Below the pieces are notes generated by a model that ran no database searches, had not been told where the DNA came from, and saw nothing but the letters and a program-made list of their open reading frames with translations. A DNA stretch of 64,000 bases, from the NCBI GenBank assembly GCA_039714395.1, contig JBDLJH010000005.1, positions 1-64,000 on the forward strand. Reading direction: 5' to 3'. Each line of letters opens with the position of its first letter. Position 1 is the stretch's first letter. The position numbers were made by a program, and so were the translations under genes. Positions 60,795-64,000 of the stretch are shown here, piece by piece. This DNA comes from JAPHSX01 sp039714395 (GTDB taxonomy: Bacteria > Pseudomonadota > Gammaproteobacteria > Thiohalomonadales > Thiohalomonadaceae).

Positions 60795-63220
60795 TGCGGG
60801 TTGGCGCAGGTGTTGTTCATCCAGTTACGACCACCGCAATCGGCCGCGGTCCACTCGCCACTGGCGCGCCAGTTTACAGTACCCGCTGTACCTGTTCCTG
60901 AACCACCAAGGTAAGCCTCAAGGTAATAGGGGCCACTGGTACACGGTTCAACACCACCACAGCCATCGGCATCAGTGATATCTACCAGCAACGCCTTGTT
61001 TCTCCAGCCGTGCGGCACCGCGGCATGACACCAGGTGCACTCCAGGTTGGCACCAATGCGCCCGGCATGACCGATGTGCAAGTTGGTTTGATCGAAGTTG
61101 AGATTACACTGCGCGTTGTTGGTGGTGGCCCGGAATCCACTTAACTTGGGGGCGTTGTTATTAGGATTACCGTATTCATTCCAGTCATGACATTTAAAGC
61201 AAATACCGCTGTCGGTCGCCCCGGCCGCACCGGTTTCGTTATCCCAGGTTCCCTTGAGCAGGAAGGGGTTGTTCGAGCCGTGTGGCCCCCAGGGGTTGCC
61301 ATCCTCACCACCATCCGGGATCACATCGGTAAGAGAGGTCACACCGGAACCGTGGCAGTCGCTGCAGTACATGGTCTGGTTACCAATATTGGTCGCCGTG
61401 GCGTCATTCCACGGAGCAAGGAAGGGTTGGTTGGCCGAGGCGGCATCAAGACCGCGTACCGCGGCAGTTCGGCCGGTATTGTCCATGACGGGGTGCCAGG
61501 AACGGTGGTTGGCCGCAGCCCCCTGAGTTCCCGGGCTCTCACCCTTGTCGGCCAGTGGTGCCTGAAACTCCATCGCCTGATTGGTGTACTGATTGACGCT
61601 ATTGGTACCGATGGAGGGGCCGATGCTAGGCGCTGAGTCATCGGGCCAGGCATAGTTGGAGTGGCACTTGAGACAGACCTGGTATTCACGTGTCACATAG
61701 GTACTATTAACATCAGTGCTGGCCCCAGCAAGACCCTGCTTCAAGGTGAAGGTGATGTTTGCATCGGCCTGCCCCCAGGTGGTAGTCGCATAGCTGGGCT
61801 CCACACCGGTAGTACCGGAGAGTGCACCGGAGGCGATATTGGAGTGGGTCTCCCCGGCGGCAAGATTATGGTTGTGGGTGGCAGCAGCATCGGGAGTACC
61901 CGTGGTATCGTTAAACAGACGGTTCTTCAGTACCCGGTGCGGGTTGTGACAGTCGGTGCACTCGGCGTGGCGGTTGTTGAGGTTTGTCCTGCCAAGCTGG
62001 GCCTGTGACTCGGTAAAGTCCTTGTCGGTGATCGCGTGCTGCTCGGTGGCTGCCTGCTGCTCGCTGGTGGCTATCGGCATGTGGGTCGCGAGGGCAAAAT
62101 CACTCTTAATATCGGGCACCAGATTGCTGGTGGTGGTCAGAATATTGTTCACACCACCGCTTACATCGTGACACTGATAACAGGTCTCCTCCTGCGCCGG
62201 GTTACCACCCACTTTGGGGGTGTTGGTATCGTCGGTTCCCTCGCGCAGCAGCTTTCTTGCCCCCTGCACGGTGTGGGTGTCGTGACAGTTCATACAGGCG
62301 GCCTGCCATACGGCGATGCCGGCGGGGAAGTCGCGCTGTGTGGTGGCGGTAGCGGTATAGGTCTCATTGGCGACGGTGCTGAGGGCGTGGGCTGAATCTG
62401 ACCAGCCCGCCTTGGTGTGACAGGCGAGGCAGAGGATATCGTTGGTGGTATCAAAGGCCGTATCGCTGCCCGGTTCGCTCGTCTGCTGGAAACGGTTAAG
62501 TCCCTCGCGAATAAATTTAACGCTAACAGCGGGGTCGGCATCGTCAACTACGTGTGGATCGTGACAGGAGGTGCACTGCACCTCTCCACTCTCCAGCGGT
62601 ACCAGTGGGGTAGGGCTGCCGGATACGCGGTTGTCAATATGGGCGACGCTGGCCGGGTCATACAGTTCACCGTCATTGCTTGCCAGGGTGGCGTCGTAGG
62701 TGAAGGAGATGGGGTGGTCGTTCTGCAGGCTGATCCCCAGATCGCGGGTAAAGCCGGTGGTGACACCGTCACCTGCCGGCATGGTGCCGTCGAGTTCGGT
62801 GCCGCTGGTGGTAAAGGTGGTAGCAGCACCGTTGAAAACATTCACCTTGCCGATGGCGATAGTGCCGTCGTGACAGGAGAGGCAGAGCTTGGAGGTACCA
62901 CCGGGCTGACTCAGTGCGGCATCAATTGAGGCACCCTTGAGGGCGTCGCTGGTGGTGTCATCGTAAAGGGTATAGGTTTGAGCCGATAGGTCACGGTTCC
63001 ACAGCGGGGTGACAAAACCGCCACCATCTGCGGTAGCACCGTGCGGCGTGTGACAGAAGACACAGACGCGGTCAGTATCGGCGGTGGTAACGACCGGGCC
63101 GGTGGCCAGGTTGTGTTTACTGGAGGCGACGTCGGCCACCTGGGCGGCGTGCGCTAGCGGTAAGGCCATACACATCCCCAGTGCCAGCACTGCAATAAGC
63201 GGTGACATGCTGCGTTTCAC
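60791..63220 (-). CDS. Large exported eleven-haem cytochrome c
   Basis: An 809-residue protein with signal peptide MKRSMSPLIAVLALGMCMAL (cleavage near AHA) and eleven CXXCH motifs in order: CVFCH, CLSCH, CTSCH, CLACH, CMNCH, CYQCH, CTDCH, CLKCH, CSDCH, CFKCH and CTWCH. Many extra histidines could be distal ligands (bis-His haems). The N-terminal third parallels the pentahaem protein at 48270. The C-terminus is Gly/Asn/Trp-rich. There is no lipobox or porin partner. It is a periplasmic or secreted electron conduit. The NHL-propeller gene precedes it by two bases. Confidence 0.87.
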   Translation of the reverse strand: MKRSMSPLIAVLALGMCMALPLAHAAQVADVASSKHNLATGPVVTTADTDRVCVFCHTPHGATADGGGFVTPLWNRDLSAQTYTLYDDTTSDALKGASIDAALSQPGGTSKLCLSCHDGTIAIGKVNVFNGAATTFTTSGTELDGTMPAGDGVTTGFTRDLGISLQNDHPISFTYDATLASNDGELYDPASVAHIDNRVSGSPTPLVPLESGEVQCTSCHDPHVVDDADPAVSVKFIREGLNRFQQTSEPGSDTAFDTTNDILCLACHTKAGWSDSAHALSTVANETYTATATTQRDFPAGIAVWQAACMNCHDTHTVQGARKLLREGTDDTNTPKVGGNPAQEETCYQCHDVSGGVNNILTTTSNLVPDIKSDFALATHMPIATSEQQAATEQHAITDKDFTESQAQLGRTNLNNRHAECTDCHNPHRVLKNRLFNDTTGTPDAAATHNHNLAAGETHSNIASGALSGTTGVEPSYATTTWGQADANITFTLKQGLAGASTDVNSTYVTREYQVCLKCHSNYAWPDDSAPSIGPSIGTNSVNQYTNQAMEFQAPLADKGESPGTQGAAANHRSWHPVMDNTGRTAAVRGLDAASANQPFLAPWNDATATNIGNQTMYCSDCHGSGVTSLTDVIPDGGEDGNPWGPHGSNNPFLLKGTWDNETGAAGATDSGICFKCHDWNEYGNPNNNAPKLSGFRATTNNAQCNLNFDQTNLHIGHAGRIGANLECTWCHAAVPHGWRNKALLVDITDADGCGGVEPCTSGPYYLEAYLGGSGTGTAGTVNWRASGEWTAADCGGRNWMNNTCANPQ

Positions 63221-63222
63221 GG

Positions 63223-64000
63223 TTATTCCCCCCCCAGGTATTGCAGCACAACGACCCTGCCGTTGAACATGTCTGCCAGATAGACCCGGTTATTGTTATC
63301 GGTCCAGACACCGGCAGGCAGGTAGAAGTTGCCAACGGTATCGGCCGTGCCGCCTATCGGCAGCAGTAATTTTCCTTCGGGATTATATACCAGAAGGGTG
63401 TCGTAATAGGATTCTGAGACGTAAATATTGCCATCACTATCTACCCCGACTCCCTTGGGGTGGGGGATGTTACCGATGAACAGACCGCGCTTGCCGAAGG
63501 CGGTAATAAATTCGCCAGTGGAATCGAGGATTTGGATGCGGGCGTTCATCGCATCGGTGATGTAAAGCTTGCCGTTGCGAAAGCTCAAATGGGTGGGGAA
63601 ATTAAACTCGCCCACCTCTTCACCTCGCCGGCCGATGCTCTCAACAAAATTGCCGTGCTCATCGAAGACCTTAATGTCGTGATCGTGGGTGTCGGCGACA
63701 AACAGCTGCTTGCCGACGGGGTCGTAGGCGATGCCGGTAGGGCGATTAAGTACACCGCGGCCAATTAGGGAGACCGGGGTGCCATCGCTGCGCAGGCGTG
63801 CCACCAGTGCATGCTCAGAATCAGAGACGTAGATGTCGCCCTGCGGCGCGGCACTCACAGCCACTGGTGTGATGAAAGGGAGATCGGTACTTAGCGAGCC
63901 GAAGACGCCTAACTGGTTGTTAGGGATATCGAAAACAAACAGCGCCTGACGACTGATGTCGGTGACATAGACGCGCCCCTGCTCATCGGTATAGCCGCTT
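63223..64000 (-). CDS. NHL-repeat beta-propeller protein, 5' end beyond window
   Basis: The frame is open to the right edge, so the true start lies outside. About 258 residues of NHL repeats are visible: GYTDEQGRVYVTDISRQALF, GDIYVSDSEHALVARL, KQLFVADTHDHDIKVFDEHG, GNIYVSESYYDTLLVYNPEG and NRVYLADMFNGRVVVLQYLG. It is a paralogue of the lipoprotein at 49055 (compare VFDIPNNQLGVFG with LFDIPSQKFTMFG). It is the first visible gene of the long minus-strand cytochrome operon. Confidence 0.85.
   Translation of the reverse strand, partial: SGYTDEQGRVYVTDISRQALFVFDIPNNQLGVFGSLSTDLPFITPVAVSAAPQGDIYVSDSEHALVARLRSDGTPVSLIGRGVLNRPTGIAYDPVGKQLFVADTHDHDIKVFDEHGNFVESIGRRGEEVGEFNFPTHLSFRNGKLYITDAMNARIQILDSTGEFITAFGKRGLFIGNIPHPKGVGVDSDGNIYVSESYYDTLLVYNPEGKLLLPIGGTADTVGNFYLPAGVWTDNNNRVYLADMFNGRVVVLQYLGGE

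Overview
This window looks like a chromosomal segment from a gammaproteobacterium, most likely a sulfur-oxidising chemolithoautotroph with a large c-type cytochrome complement. The gammaproteobacterial signature comes from gshA, arfB-yaeQ, greB, the Pseudomonas-type homoserine kinase with its DUF2782 neighbour, and a mnmG-rsmG-parA-parB-atpIBEFHAGDC-glmU-glmS run. The sulfur and CO2 lifestyle is inferred from a DsrC/TusE-family protein, an LCIB-like putative carbonic anhydrase and many haem proteins. No rRNA, tRNA, CRISPR array or complete insertion sequence was seen.

Layout. At 1-0.1 kb there are four 23-bp repeats resembling the end of an IS21-type element. From 0.36 to 14.4 kb there is a mixed housekeeping region: a DsrC-like protein, an RND/MMPL exporter, a Na+/H+ antiporter, an EgtB/FGE-like protein without its iron ligands, arfB-yaeQ, a histone H1-like protein, greB, a B12/radical-SAM protein and methyltransferases. 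At 14.4-14.85 kb two tandem intergenic units share a palindromic box, the same 23-bp spacing to a TACTAT -10 element, GGA-rich transcripts and terminators; I read them as Csr/Rsm-type small RNAs. From 15 to 22 kb come the LCIB-like protein, a PutP-like symporter overlapping a dnaJ, small exported proteins and gshA. From 22.2 to 37.9 kb lies the mnmG/rsmG/parAB/atp/glmUS block, with a clear sigma-70 promoter before atpI. From 38 to 43.5 kb are a triheme cytochrome, a pseudogene of the FeMo-cofactor-binding (NifX-like) family, rubrerythrin and a TRAP permease pair.

The 43.5-44.66 kb gap is a strong oriC candidate. It has five perfect TTATCCACA DnaA boxes, several near matches and AT-rich stretches, between the TRAP genes and thrB, about 20 kb from mnmG and with no dnaA in view.

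From 46 to 64 kb almost every gene concerns c-type cytochromes. The products are a six-haem cytochrome split over two frames at an A9 run (apparent -1 frameshift), a five-haem cytochrome overlapping an NHL-propeller lipoprotein, two Reg_prop-type propeller proteins, a monohaem cytochrome, a TlpA/ResA-like thioredoxin, two ResB/CcsA-type System II assembly pairs, a divergent haem-copper-oxidase subunit-I-like protein, an eleven-haem cytochrome and a second NHL-propeller protein that runs off the window. Together they look like a self-contained electron-transfer module that carries its own cytochrome maturation and thiol-reduction factors. Its substrate and direction of electron flow cannot be read from the sequence.
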